Origin: Solirubrobacterales bacterium
Lineage (GTDB): Bacteria > Actinomycetota > Thermoleophilia > Solirubrobacterales > 70-9
Direction of reading: 5' to 3'
Length of the DNA: 13,683 nt
NCBI GenBank assembly: GCA_030835185.1
Contig: JAUQWL010000031.1
Location: 1-13,683, forward strand
The notes under the pieces were generated by a model. That model saw nothing but the letters and a program-made list of their open reading frames with translations, made no database searches and was not told where the DNA came from. Position 1 is the first letter of the stretch. The number at the start of each line of letters is the position of its first letter. Both the position numbers and the translations under genes were made by a program. This document shows positions 1 through 6,332 of the stretch, in pieces.

Positions 1-237
1 CTGCTGGGCCAGCAGTGCGGGGCCGCGTTGGAAGACCCCGACGATGCCGGTTCCGAGGCGGATACTCTCCGTCCAGGCGGCGCTGAGGGCGAGCGGGGTG
101 AACCCGTCGGGGCCACCGGTCTCGCCGGTCCACAGGTCCGTATACCCCTCGGATTCAGCCAGCTCGACGAACGGCCGGTGGTCGGACAGCGGTGTGCCCG
201 GCAAGGGCAGGGTCAATCCCCATCTGGAAGCGCTCAC
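1..237 (-). CDS. LLM-class (luciferase-like, F420-type) oxidoreductase, N-terminal part
   Basis: Partial gene whose 3' part lies beyond the left edge; 79 codons are visible. The reading begins at a GTG at 237 and gives MSASRWGLTLPLPG, then segments such as YTDLWTGETGGPDG, SAAWTESIRLGTGIVGV and RGPALLAQQ. This is the usual opening of a luciferase-like monooxygenase TIM barrel: first strand with GLTLPLPG, then the 'GYTDLW' and 'IRLGTGI' strands. In actinobacteria most of these are F420-dependent oxidoreductases, but the cofactor cannot be read from this fragment. The start is well fixed, because an in-frame TAG lies three codons upstream and an AGGGTGG-like ribosome site sits about 5 nt before the GTG. 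It is divergent from glpX across roughly 335 bp. The family call is recognition from motifs; the substrate is unknown. Confidence 0.8.
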   Translation of the reverse strand, partial: MSASRWGLTLPLPGTPLSDHRPFVELAESEGYTDLWTGETGGPDGFTPLALSAAWTESIRLGTGIVGVFQRGPALLAQQ

Positions 238-573
238 CGGACCACCCTACATTCCTCGGAGGCTGTCCCGGCAGGCAGAACCCGCCATGGCACCGCTCTG
301 CGGCACCGGCCCGCCACCGGGCCGCTCAAACGGGCCACCGGCCCTCCCTTCGCACCCCGTCGGCCGTCACCGTCCGCGGATCGGCACCCTGCCTTCGCAG
401 CCCCACCGGGACAGCCTCTCCGGGATGGACTTCGGGTCCGGGTCCGCGCACCACGGCCGGACCCGGAGGCATCCGCGCCCGCCGCCCCGATCGGAATCCA
501 CGCGCGCCCGCGGCCCGCATCCGCCTCCGCCTCCGCCTGCCGCGACCCCTCCAACCGCTATATCCTCGGTTCA
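238..573. other. Divergent intergenic region, GC-rich
   Basis: About 335 bp between two divergent genes. It is C-rich on the + strand, with low-complexity CCGCCT-type triplet runs near 515-540 and repeated CCACCGG words near 310-345. An open frame on the + strand continues from glpX to the window start, but its composition (Pro/Arg-rich, no conserved features, antisense to the oxidoreductase) does not look coding. The only regulatory signal I can support is the glpX promoter at its right end. Confidence 0.6.
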
Positions 574-574
574 A
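559..574 (+). promoter_or_regulatory. Probable glpX -10 element; leaderless start
   Basis: TATATCCT at 559-566 contains a TANNNT-type -10 hexamer (TATCCT, 561-566). The expected transcription start, about 7-8 nt downstream, coincides with the A of the glpX ATG at 574. No Shine-Dalgarno sequence is seen before the ATG, which fits a leaderless mRNA of the kind common in actinobacteria. No convincing -35 is visible. Confidence 0.5.
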
Positions 575-1587
575 TGGGAATAATTTCGAAGGATGTCCGG
601 TCCGGATCGAAACCCGATCGAAACCTCGCCCTGGAGATGGTCAGGGTGACCGAGTCGGCCGCTCTCGCGGCCTCCAGATGGGTGGGCAGGGGCGACAAGC
701 TGGCGGCCGACGGCGCCGCCGTAGACGCGATGCGGCTGTTGCTTGACACGGTGCCGATGGACGGGATCGTGGTGATCGGCGAAGGCGAGAAGGACGAGGC
801 ACCGATGCTCTACAACGGCGAGAACATCGGTGACGGCAGCCCCCCGGTCGTGGACATCGCGGTAGACCCGCTCGAAGGTACGACGCTCACGGCCCGCGGA
901 TTCGGTGGCGCCATGGCAGTCATCGCACTCTCAGAGCGAGGTTCGATGTTCGACCCCGGTCCCTGCGTCTACATGGAGAAAATGGCCAGTTCGTCTGAAT
1001 TCTCGGACCTGCTCAACTTCGACGAGCCGATCGGCGACCTGATCCGGAAGATCGGCGAGCGCAAGGGCGGCGGGACGGAGGACGTCACCCTCACCGTGCT
1101 CGCCCGCGACCGCCACGACGAGGGCGTCGCCGAGATCCGCGAGGCCGGCGCGACGATCCGCTTCATCACCGACGGAGATGTTCAGGGCGCGCTTCTCGCC
1201 GTTTCGGAAGATACCGGCATCGACCTGCTCTGGGGAATCGGCGGAACCCCGGAAGGCGTACTCGCTGCCGCGGCGATCAAGTGTCTCGGTGGGGAGATCA
1301 TAGGCAAGCTCTGGCCGCGAAACGACGAGGAACGCCAGGCAGCGCTCGACGCCGGCTACGACCTCGAAAAGACCCTGACTTCAGCCGAGCTGATCAACGG
1401 AAAGGACGTTTTTTTCGCAGCGACCGGAGTCACAGACGGCGATCTGCTCGACGGGGTCCGTCGCAGCAAGGGCTTTGCCACCACCGAATCGCTGGTGATG
1501 CGCTCGCGTTCGGGCACCGTTCGCAAGATCGGTGCCCGGCATGACCGGGCCAAGCTGCGTGAAGTCACCGGTGGTCGCTACGGCTGA
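574..1587 (+). CDS. glpX: Class II fructose-1,6-bisphosphatase GlpX
   Basis: Predicted to hydrolyse fructose-1,6-bisphosphate to fructose-6-phosphate in gluconeogenesis, a cytosolic metal-dependent phosphatase. The 337-aa product has the usual family length. Visible landmarks: RVTESAALAASRWVGRGDK near residues 24-42, the metal-binding stretch GEGEKDEAPM at 69-78, DPLEGT at 98-103 (the phosphatase motif shared with the Li-sensitive/FBPase fold), the DGDVQGA segment and GIGGTPEGV in the C-terminal half, and ATTESLVMR near the end. ATG at 574 is chosen because the family N-terminus starts just before the RVTESAAL motif, and the upstream open frame is noncoding in character. The start appears leaderless. 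Its 3' end overlaps the start of the next gene, so the two are probably cotranscribed. In actinobacteria GlpX is usually the main FBPase; some relatives also act on sedoheptulose-1,7-bisphosphate, which I cannot exclude. Confidence 0.95.
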   Translation: MGIISKDVRSGSKPDRNLALEMVRVTESAALAASRWVGRGDKLAADGAAVDAMRLLLDTVPMDGIVVIGEGEKDEAPMLYNGENIGDGSPPVVDIAVDPLEGTTLTARGFGGAMAVIALSERGSMFDPGPCVYMEKMASSSEFSDLLNFDEPIGDLIRKIGERKGGGTEDVTLTVLARDRHDEGVAEIREAGATIRFITDGDVQGALLAVSEDTGIDLLWGIGGTPEGVLAAAAIKCLGGEIIGKLWPRNDEERQAALDAGYDLEKTLTSAELINGKDVFFAATGVTDGDLLDGVRRSKGFATTESLVMRSRSGTVRKIGARHDRAKLREVTGGRYG

Positions 1588-2491
1588 GCGGGTCCTGATC
1601 GCCGGAGCAACCGGCTATATCGGTGGCAAACTGGCCCGCCGGCTTTGCGACGCGCATGTTCCGACGCGGTGCATGGCCAGGAACCCGGGTTCTGCAACGG
1701 GATTGGAAGGGACGGGCTGCGAACTGGTCGAGGGAGACGTGCTCGATCGCTCGACTCTCGGTCCGGCCCTGGAAGGGATCGACACCGCCTACTACCTCGT
1801 CCACTCGATGGGGCGGGGCGGCGACGGCGACTTCGAAGAACTGGACCGGCGGGGCGCTGCCAACTTCGCCGAAGCCGCCTCCGACGCCGGCCTTCGCCAG
1901 ATCATCTACCTCGGAGGACTCGGCGAGGGCAAGTCGAAGCACCTGAGGTCCCGGCACGAAACCGCGGAGGCACTGGCCTCGACGGGGGTTCCGGTGACCT
2001 ATCTTCGCGCCGCAGTGGTGCTCGGCGGCGGAAGCGAGTCTTTCCAGACCGTCTACTACCTGATCAAGCGGCTACCGGCGATGGTCACCCCACGGTGGAC
2101 GACCACCCGGACTCAGCCGATCGCGGTTGATGATGTGATCAGCTTCCTCGTCGCGGCGCGGGGCGCGGGAGAGTGGGTGGGGCGTGAGATCCAGATCGCC
2201 GGTCCGGATGTGACCACCTATGGCGGCATGATGGAGGTGATGGCCGAGGCGATCGGTAAGCGAAAGCCGCTGATGATCCGTGTGCCGATCCTCACCCCTC
2301 GACTTTCTTCGCTCTGGATCGGCCTGGTCACACCGGTCGATACCGGCGTCGCCCGGCCGCTGGTCGAAGGTCTCTCCACCGAGACCGTGATCACCGACCC
2401 CAGCGGGATGGAGATGTTCGGGATCGAGACGACCGGCATGGACGAGGCGATGAGCTCCGCCGTTCGGGAATTCGAAGCCCTCCGGTCCTGA
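1571..2491 (+). CDS. NAD(P)H-binding protein, atypical SDR / NmrA-like
   Basis: A Rossmann-fold NAD(P)-binding protein of about 306 aa. The dinucleotide motif GATGYIGG is at residues 12-19, right after the first beta strand (RVLIA). It is followed by an acidic strand end (ELVEGDVLD), a YYLVHSMG segment, YLGGLGEGKSKHLRSRHE and an ITYxxA-like RAAVVLGGGS region. This pattern matches the atypical/extended SDR group (complex I NDUFA9-like, NmrA-like), which often lacks a classical YxxxK dehydrogenase pair, so a catalytic role is not assured. The start is uncertain: GTG 1571 and GTG 1559 are both inside the end of glpX, and ATG 1541 or 1532 would lengthen the overlap. No good ribosome site separates them, so translation is probably coupled to glpX. 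The stop is 9 nt from the convergent stop of the next gene. Relatives often carry a C-terminal DUF2867 domain, which is absent here. Substrate unknown. Confidence 0.85.
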   Translation: MVATAERVLIAGATGYIGGKLARRLCDAHVPTRCMARNPGSATGLEGTGCELVEGDVLDRSTLGPALEGIDTAYYLVHSMGRGGDGDFEELDRRGAANFAEAASDAGLRQIIYLGGLGEGKSKHLRSRHETAEALASTGVPVTYLRAAVVLGGGSESFQTVYYLIKRLPAMVTPRWTTTRTQPIAVDDVISFLVAARGAGEWVGREIQIAGPDVTTYGGMMEVMAEAIGKRKPLMIRVPILTPRLSSLWIGLVTPVDTGVARPLVEGLSTETVITDPSGMEMFGIETTGMDEAMSSAVREFEALRS

Positions 2492-2500
2492 GGCCGGACT

Positions 2501-3127
2501 TCAGTCACTCTGAGCCTCCGCCTCAGGGTCTTCGCCTTCGCGGATGACCGAAGCCGGCAGGTCGGCAAGCGAGCGCAGGTAGCCGCGGGTGATCCAGAGG
2601 TGAATCCGGAGTTGGGTCTGCGCGTACAGCCAGGTTCCCGTCCGGGCGAACCGGCCGGTTCCGCGTAGCCATGGGTAAAAGTTGGCTACCTCGCTGGTGA
2701 CGGTCATGGCCCGGTGTCCCTTTTCGACCGGACGTTCGCCGTCGCGCCGGACTTCGATCGTCAGGTAGCCGTTTCCGAGGTCCCCGCCCGTGACAAGCAG
2801 GCCACGGTCTATCGGCCACCTGACCCGGCCGAAGTCCGGCCCGGTCTCGAATTCGGGATTGCGGAAGCGAAGCAGCGGAATCCGCCTGGAAATCAGATTG
2901 ACCGATCGCGAGCCGGGGCCGTAGCTCACCCGGATCACCCCCAGGGACCGCTTGCGGACGAACCGCCAGTACGAGCGGGCCAGCAGCTCCAGGGTGGATG
3001 GAGTCCACAGCTGCTCGAAGAGATCGTCTTCGACCGTGATCAGGGCCGTCTGGGCGCAGCTGATCGGACCGGTCCTGGCCAGATCGCGCCGGACCGGGTC
3101 CGGCATCAGGTCGATCTCGACGCTCAT
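2501..3127 (-). CDS. Conserved-looking hypothetical protein, 208 aa
   Basis: I do not recognise a named family. The product is soluble: no signal peptide and no clear membrane span. It has an N-terminal segment with CAQTALITVEDDLFEQL, a basic middle (RSYWRFVRKRSLGVIRVSY), alternating hydrophobic strands (RSVNLISRRIPLLRF, VRWPIDRGLLVTGGD, GYLTIEVRR) and an Arg/aromatic segment ending LRIHLWITRGYLRSLADLP. The run of beta-like stretches followed by a C-terminal helix is reminiscent of a START/SRPBCC-like fold, but that is a guess. ATG at 3127 lies 6 nt after the stop of the upstream YihY gene, so the two form an operon and it may act with that membrane protein at the envelope. The gene ends 9 nt from the convergent SDR gene. 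Codon use is typical of the window, so the frame is genuine. Confidence 0.75.
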   Translation of the reverse strand: MSVEIDLMPDPVRRDLARTGPISCAQTALITVEDDLFEQLWTPSTLELLARSYWRFVRKRSLGVIRVSYGPGSRSVNLISRRIPLLRFRNPEFETGPDFGRVRWPIDRGLLVTGGDLGNGYLTIEVRRDGERPVEKGHRAMTVTSEVANFYPWLRGTGRFARTGTWLYAQTQLRIHLWITRGYLRSLADLPASVIREGEDPEAEAQSD

Positions 3128-3133
3128 CCGGGC

Positions 3134-4234
3134 TCAGGCATCGTCCCGACCGGCCGGGACCGTGATCGGGTCCTCAACCGGGTCCCCGTCGGGGGCGCCT
3201 TCTCCGGGCACCTCGTTTTCCCGGCGGGGGGTCGGTACGGTCAGCGAGCGATACGGCTCTGCGCCCGGCGGCAGTTCGACTCCGGTGACCGGTGGGTCTG
3301 CGCTGAGCGCAGCCGTGCGGCCGACGATTCCGTATGGAAACTCACCGGTCTCGCGAAGCTCATGTCTGAGCGAATTGATCACGGCGCCGGCGAGCACGGT
3401 CAGTGCGACCAGATAGAACCAGAGCAGCGCCACGAGGATGAAGCCCATCGTCGACCCGAACCTCGAGAGCGTGGAGATATTGCTCAGGTAGACCGGAAAG
3501 AGCCAGTTGGCCAGGCCCGCAACCAGGGTCGCGAACAGGGCCCCCGGCCAGACCGCCTGCCACGCCATGTGTCCCTTCGGTACCAGCCAGTAGATCATCG
3601 CCAGGACCAGGAAGTTGAGGACCAGAGTGACCGAGACCAAGGCGAGGCTGTCCAGGTTCTGTACCTCGTTCAGGCCGAAGGGCAGATTCTCGGTCGACCT
3701 GATCAGGGCACCTTCGACCGCCGGCAGCACCACCGAGCCGAGGATGAACAGGGCGACCACCAGCAGCATCGCAATCGAGAACCGCTTCTGTTCCCACCAG
3801 CCGCGGCACTGGACGTGGTAGATCCGGCAGAAAGCAGTATCCATCGCTCCCCAGAAGGATGCCCCGATCCAGATCGAACCGAGCGCGGCGACCACCCCGA
3901 TCGTGGCCGAGTTCGAACGGATGCTCTGCAGGACGTTGTTCAGGGTGTCCTGTTCTGCGTCCGGGAAGAGCCGCTGGAGGTCCGCAGTGACTCCCGCATC
4001 CACACCCTCGATTCGCAGGACCTGGCTGAAAATGAACAGGACCAGCAGGACGAACGGAAATACAGCCAGCAGCAGGTTGTAGGCGACCATTGCCGAGAGT
4101 CCGGTTACGTTCTCTTTGTAGGCCCGGATCCAGAAAGCCTGCAGCCAGTGGAATCTGCCCCAGGGAGCGACCGCGACAGAGTCTCCGGGTTGCCGGTCTC
4201 CGCCTTCGTTCTCGTCGCAATCAGCGCAACTCAA
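3134..4234 (-). CDS. YihY/BrkB family integral membrane protein
   Basis: A 366-aa inner-membrane protein of the YihY/virulence factor BrkB family (the old 'ribonuclease BN' misannotation). Six hydrophobic segments are visible, at about residues 47-70, 110-130, 150-172, 195-217, 227-250 and 263-289. Family signatures include YKENVTGLSAMVAYNLLLAVFP before and in TM1, the GASFWGAMDTAF region around TM2, the WLVPKG loop after TM4 and FGSTMGFILVALLWFY in TM6. A hydrophilic, proline- and acid-rich tail of roughly 75 residues follows. Homologues are linked to envelope integrity and transport, but the substrate is not established. The start is a TTG at 4234: an in-frame TGA lies about 12 codons upstream and no ATG or GTG occurs between it and the first helix. 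It is divergent from rpoD and followed after 6 nt by the 208-aa gene. Confidence 0.9.
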   Translation of the reverse strand: MSCADCDENEGGDRQPGDSVAVAPWGRFHWLQAFWIRAYKENVTGLSAMVAYNLLLAVFPFVLLVLFIFSQVLRIEGVDAGVTADLQRLFPDAEQDTLNNVLQSIRSNSATIGVVAALGSIWIGASFWGAMDTAFCRIYHVQCRGWWEQKRFSIAMLLVVALFILGSVVLPAVEGALIRSTENLPFGLNEVQNLDSLALVSVTLVLNFLVLAMIYWLVPKGHMAWQAVWPGALFATLVAGLANWLFPVYLSNISTLSRFGSTMGFILVALLWFYLVALTVLAGAVINSLRHELRETGEFPYGIVGRTAALSADPPVTGVELPPGAEPYRSLTVPTPRRENEVPGEGAPDGDPVEDPITVPAGRDDA

Positions 4235-4282
4235 GGGCTGTGCGCGCGTTTGGGTAGGTAGTTCTCACAACGTTCGCAAGTA

Positions 4283-4311
4283 TTGACTTTACTAAGTGAA
4301 GCGGTTATTAT
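4283..4311 (+). promoter_or_regulatory. Near-consensus sigma-70-type promoter for rpoD
   Basis: A -35 element TTGACT (4283-4288) and a -10 element TATTAT (4306-4311) are separated by exactly 17 bp. This is the best promoter in the window and lies in an AT-rich island unlike the surrounding GC-rich DNA. The predicted start near 4318 gives an untranslated leader of about 165 nt before the rpoD ATG at 4483. Confidence 0.8.
4287..4301. promoter_or_regulatory. Candidate operator palindrome in the rpoD promoter spacer
   Basis: CTTTACTAAGTGAAG is a 15-bp inverted repeat centred on an A, with 6 of 7 arm positions paired. It occupies the spacer between -35 and -10, where a bound repressor would block polymerase. 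It matches the palindrome at the HxlR gene promoter (6285-6299) at 12 of 15 positions. Binding by that protein is inference. Confidence 0.45.
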
Positions 4312-4361
4312 CATCTCACTCGTTCGACCACTTACCCCACAGCAGCGGTTTCGGTGTTCCC

Positions 4362-4475
4362 ATGGATGACGGAGCAGCGGCGGATCCTGACGAGTGGTTC
4401 GCGGTTATGCAAGCAGGACGTCCCACGGTGGGCGCTCGCAGACAGGAACCCCTGAACCCCAGGGAAATCAGATAG
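4362..4475 (+). CDS. Possible 37-codon leader ORF upstream of rpoD
   Basis: A small open frame inside the rpoD leader encodes 37 residues: MDDGAAADPDEWFAV, then MQAGRPTVGARRQEPLNPRE and a final IR. It starts at ATG 4362, roughly 44 nt after the predicted transcription start, and its TAG (4473-4475) overlaps the purine-rich AGGGAAA that serves as the rpoD ribosome site, so terminating ribosomes would sit exactly there. The last dozen codons hold three rare Arg codons (AGA, AGG, AGA), unusual in this GC-rich genome. Against it: no Shine-Dalgarno site before its ATG, and its third-position GC is not clearly coding-like. A second overlapping ORF starts at ATG 4366 and stops at 4455. Translation is unproven. 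Confidence 0.3.
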   Translation: MDDGAAADPDEWFAVMQAGRPTVGARRQEPLNPREIR

Positions 4476-4482
4476 GGAAAAG

Positions 4483-5586
4483 ATGCTCGTAGCGGAACTC
4501 CAGGAACTAGAAGAAGTAAAGACCCTCATCAACCGTGGGCAGCAGCTCGGCGTGCTCACTTTCGGTGACATCGCCACTTCGGTCAAGGAAGTGGATCTCG
4601 ACGAATCGGATATCGAGGATCTCTACGGCCACATCGAGAAGCAGGGCATCGAGCTGGTCGAAGACGTCGACCCGGCACTCAAGGCTTCGGCCGAGAACGA
4701 ACGCTCGGATGGCCGTCGCGGCCGCCGGCGCAAGAAGGACTCGCTCGACCTGAAGCCCGACATGACGACCGATTCGCTCCAGCTCTTCCTCAAGGACATC
4801 GGCAAGGTCCGCCTGCTGACCGCCCAGGAAGAGGTGGATCTGGCCAAGCGCATCGAGCGCGGAGACCTCGATGCCAAACAGAAGATGGTCGAGTCCAACC
4901 TGCGTCTGGTCGTCTCGATCGCCAAAAACTACCGAAACCAGGGCCTGCCGTTCCTCGACCTGATCCAGGAAGGCACCCTCGGGCTGGTCCGTGCGGCCGA
5001 GAAGTTCGACTACCGCAAGGGATTCAAGTTCTCGACCTACGCCACCTGGTGGATCCGCCAGGCGATCGCCCGTGCGCTCGCCGACAAGGCCCGGACCATC
5101 CGTATCCCGGTCCACGTGGTAGAGAAGCTGAACAAGATCGGTCGCGCCGAGCGCAAGCTGGTCACCGAGCTGGGCCGTGAGCCCACCCCGGAAGAGATTG
5201 CCGACGTAACCGGCATCGACCCGGAAGAGGTCGATTCGATCAAGCGTTCTGCCCAGTCCCCGGTTTCGCTGGAGAAGCCGGTCGGCGACGAGGAGGAGTC
5301 CGAGTTCGGCCAGTTCATCGCCGACGAGAAGGCCGAGTCGCCGTTCGACCGTGCCGCGGACCTGCTGACCAAGGAAGCACTGAAGGAATCGCTGGAGAAC
5401 CTCTCCTATCGCGAGCGCCGCGTGCTGGAGCTGCGCTACGGACTCGGAGGCGAGCACCCGCGCACCCTCGACGAGGTCGGACGTACGTTCAACGTCACCC
5501 GCGAGCGGATCCGTCAGATCGAGAACCAGTCGCTGAAGAAGTTGCAGAGCCTGAACGAAGCGCAGAAGCTGCGCGAAGCGACCTGA
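4483..5586 (+). CDS. rpoD: Principal RNA polymerase sigma factor (RpoD/SigA)
   Basis: Housekeeping sigma-70 factor, 367 aa, which directs RNA polymerase to -35/-10 promoters. Domains in order: a short region 1.1-like start (VKTLINRGQQLGVLTFGDI, then ESDIEDLYGHIEKQGIELVED), a basic linker RRGRRRKKD, region 1.2 (LQLFLKDIGKVRLLTAQEE), region 2 from about residue 139 with NLRLVVSIAKNYRNQGL, FLDLIQEG and the RpoD-box core KGFKFSTYATWWIRQAI, region 3 (about 212-290), and region 4 at about 307-355 with LSYRERRVLELRYGL and the helix-turn-helix TRERIRQIE. The C-terminus LRDxx-like tail is short. ATG 4483 follows a GGGAAAAG purine stretch and gives the expected region 1.1. The long acidic N-terminal extension seen in some actinobacterial SigA proteins is absent. 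It is transcribed alone: own promoter, own terminator. Confidence 0.96.
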   Translation: MLVAELQELEEVKTLINRGQQLGVLTFGDIATSVKEVDLDESDIEDLYGHIEKQGIELVEDVDPALKASAENERSDGRRGRRRKKDSLDLKPDMTTDSLQLFLKDIGKVRLLTAQEEVDLAKRIERGDLDAKQKMVESNLRLVVSIAKNYRNQGLPFLDLIQEGTLGLVRAAEKFDYRKGFKFSTYATWWIRQAIARALADKARTIRIPVHVVEKLNKIGRAERKLVTELGREPTPEEIADVTGIDPEEVDSIKRSAQSPVSLEKPVGDEEESEFGQFIADEKAESPFDRAADLLTKEALKESLENLSYRERRVLELRYGLGGEHPRTLDEVGRTFNVTRERIRQIENQSLKKLQSLNEAQKLREAT

Positions 5587-5592
5587 GCGGTA

Positions 5593-5618
5593 TCCGGTGG
5601 CAGCTTCGGGCCACCGGA
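5593..5618 (+). other. Hairpin just after rpoD
   Basis: TCCGGTGGC (5593-5601) and GCCACCGGA (5610-5618) form a perfect 9-bp stem with an 8-nt loop, directly after the rpoD stop and 13 nt before the main terminator. There is no U tract, so it may protect the 3' end or assist termination rather than terminate alone. Confidence 0.6.
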
Positions 5619-5631
5619 ATGAGTTTGAAAA

Positions 5632-5658
5632 GGGCGACGGGAAACCGTCGCCCTTTTT
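5632..5658 (+). terminator. Rho-independent terminator of rpoD
   Basis: GGGCGACGG (5632-5640), a GAAA tetraloop (5641-5644), CCGTCGCCC (5645-5653) and a TTTTT run (5654-5658) make a perfect 9-bp intrinsic terminator. AAAA just upstream (5628-5631) could extend the stem and also make it work weakly in the other direction. Confidence 0.93.
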
Positions 5659-5678
5659 CGTACGGGCCGTCGGCTTGA

Positions 5679-5706
5679 ACCCGGCCTGACAGTTTGAAGG
5701 CCGGGT
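5679..5706. repeat. Inverted repeat between rpoD and the prepilin peptidase
   Basis: ACCCGGCC (5679-5686) and GGCCGGGT (5699-5706) form a perfect 8-bp inverted repeat with a 12-nt spacer. It could be an RNA hairpin or a protein-binding site ahead of the next gene. Function unknown. Confidence 0.4.
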
Positions 5707-5787
5707 GGCGATTTCGGTAGCAACCCCGTGACCGATTCGTTCGGGTCGTCGAGTGTCCTGTGAGCCGCGACGGACGACCATCTGTAC

Positions 5788-6237
5788 ATGGAAGCCCTTC
5801 CCGAGCCGGAACCGGTCTTGATGGCTTCGCTGGTCCTGGTGCTGGCGATCGCTTCCCTGACCGACCTCCGGGCCCGCATCGTGCCCAACCGGCTCACTCT
5901 GGCCGCAGCGCTTTTCGGCCTCGGCCTGGCTGCAACCGGGGGTGCGGCGAAGTTGGGTTTCGCGGCGCTGACCGGGCTGGCCGTGGCCGCCCCTCTTCTG
6001 TCGGCAGCCCTTGTCCGGCCGGAAGGCATGGGGATGGGGGACGTGAAGCTGGTCGGCGTGCTCGGGATCTATCTCGGCTGGCAGGCGTGGCCGGCGCTTC
6101 TCGGGGGGCTGTTCCTGGCCGGGCTCACGGGCGTCCTGATCTCCCTCGGTACCCGCACGTCGCCGTCGCAGGTCGCGCTGCCCCTTGTCCCTTTTCTCGC
6201 GCTGGGGGCGTTGCCGGTGATCGTTTCGAATCTCTGA
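5788..6237 (+). CDS. A24-type prepilin peptidase (catalytic domain only)
   Basis: A 149-aa polytopic membrane protein matching the type IV prepilin leader peptidase catalytic domain (Pfam Peptidase_A24). It shows both aspartate motifs: SLTDLRARIVPNRLTL near residues 28-43 (first catalytic Asp in TDLR, followed by the family's PN) and GMGMGDVKLVGVLG near residues 78-91 (second catalytic Asp in GDVKL). Hydrophobic helices surround these. The N-terminal methyltransferase domain of long PilD-type enzymes is missing, as in CpaA/TadV-type short forms. These cleave prepilin-like signal peptides of Tad/Flp pili, type IV pili or type II secretion pseudopilins, but no pilus gene is in this window, so the substrate is unknown. 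ATG 5788 has only a weak ribosome site; ATG 5821 is an alternative that would trim an acidic N-terminus. The gene is monocistronic in appearance. Confidence 0.85.
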   Translation: MEALPEPEPVLMASLVLVLAIASLTDLRARIVPNRLTLAAALFGLGLAATGGAAKLGFAALTGLAVAAPLLSAALVRPEGMGMGDVKLVGVLGIYLGWQAWPALLGGLFLAGLTGVLISLGTRTSPSQVALPLVPFLALGALPVIVSNL

Positions 6238-6284
6238 CCCGTCTCGCCGACTTCCGCCGGAAGCGGTGCGGAGGTCCCGATCTG

Positions 6285-6299
6285 CTTCAGTAAATGAAG
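6285..6299. promoter_or_regulatory. Candidate operator palindrome upstream of the HxlR gene
   Basis: CTTCAGTAAATGAAG is a 15-bp inverted repeat centred on an A, with 6 of 7 arm positions paired. It overlaps the -35 area of the predicted HxlR promoter. A second, weaker dyad (TTGAAG-TGATG-CTTCGA, 6317-6333) covers the transcription start and the start codon. Both suit autoregulation. It resembles the palindrome in the rpoD promoter. Confidence 0.45.
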
Positions 6300-6308
6300 T
6301 CATGTGCC

Positions 6309-6314
6309 TATACT
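6309..6314 (+). promoter_or_regulatory. -10 element of the HxlR gene
   Basis: TATACT at 6309-6314 is a strong -10 hexamer placing the transcript start near 6321, about 12 nt before the ATG at 6333. No good -35 is seen 17 bp upstream (TTCAGT), where the palindrome lies instead. Confidence 0.55.
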
Positions 6315-6332
6315 TGTTGAAGTGATGCTTCG

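Noticed and set aside
28..573. In-frame upstream extension of glpX, adding 182 residues
   Set aside because: It is Pro/Arg-rich without conserved features, runs antisense to the recognisable oxidoreductase start, and the family N-terminus begins at ATG 574, which has its own -10 element.
2714..4261. 515-aa open frame on the + strand opposite the YihY and 208-aa genes
   Set aside because: It is a shadow of two genuine minus-strand genes. Its translation is rich in Arg/Gln/Asp with no domain, while the opposite strand encodes a clear six-helix membrane protein.
5659..5787. tRNA or small RNA gene between rpoD and the prepilin peptidase
   Set aside because: Only a single 8-bp inverted repeat is seen. 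No cloverleaf arms, CCA end or promoter-terminator pair could be found.
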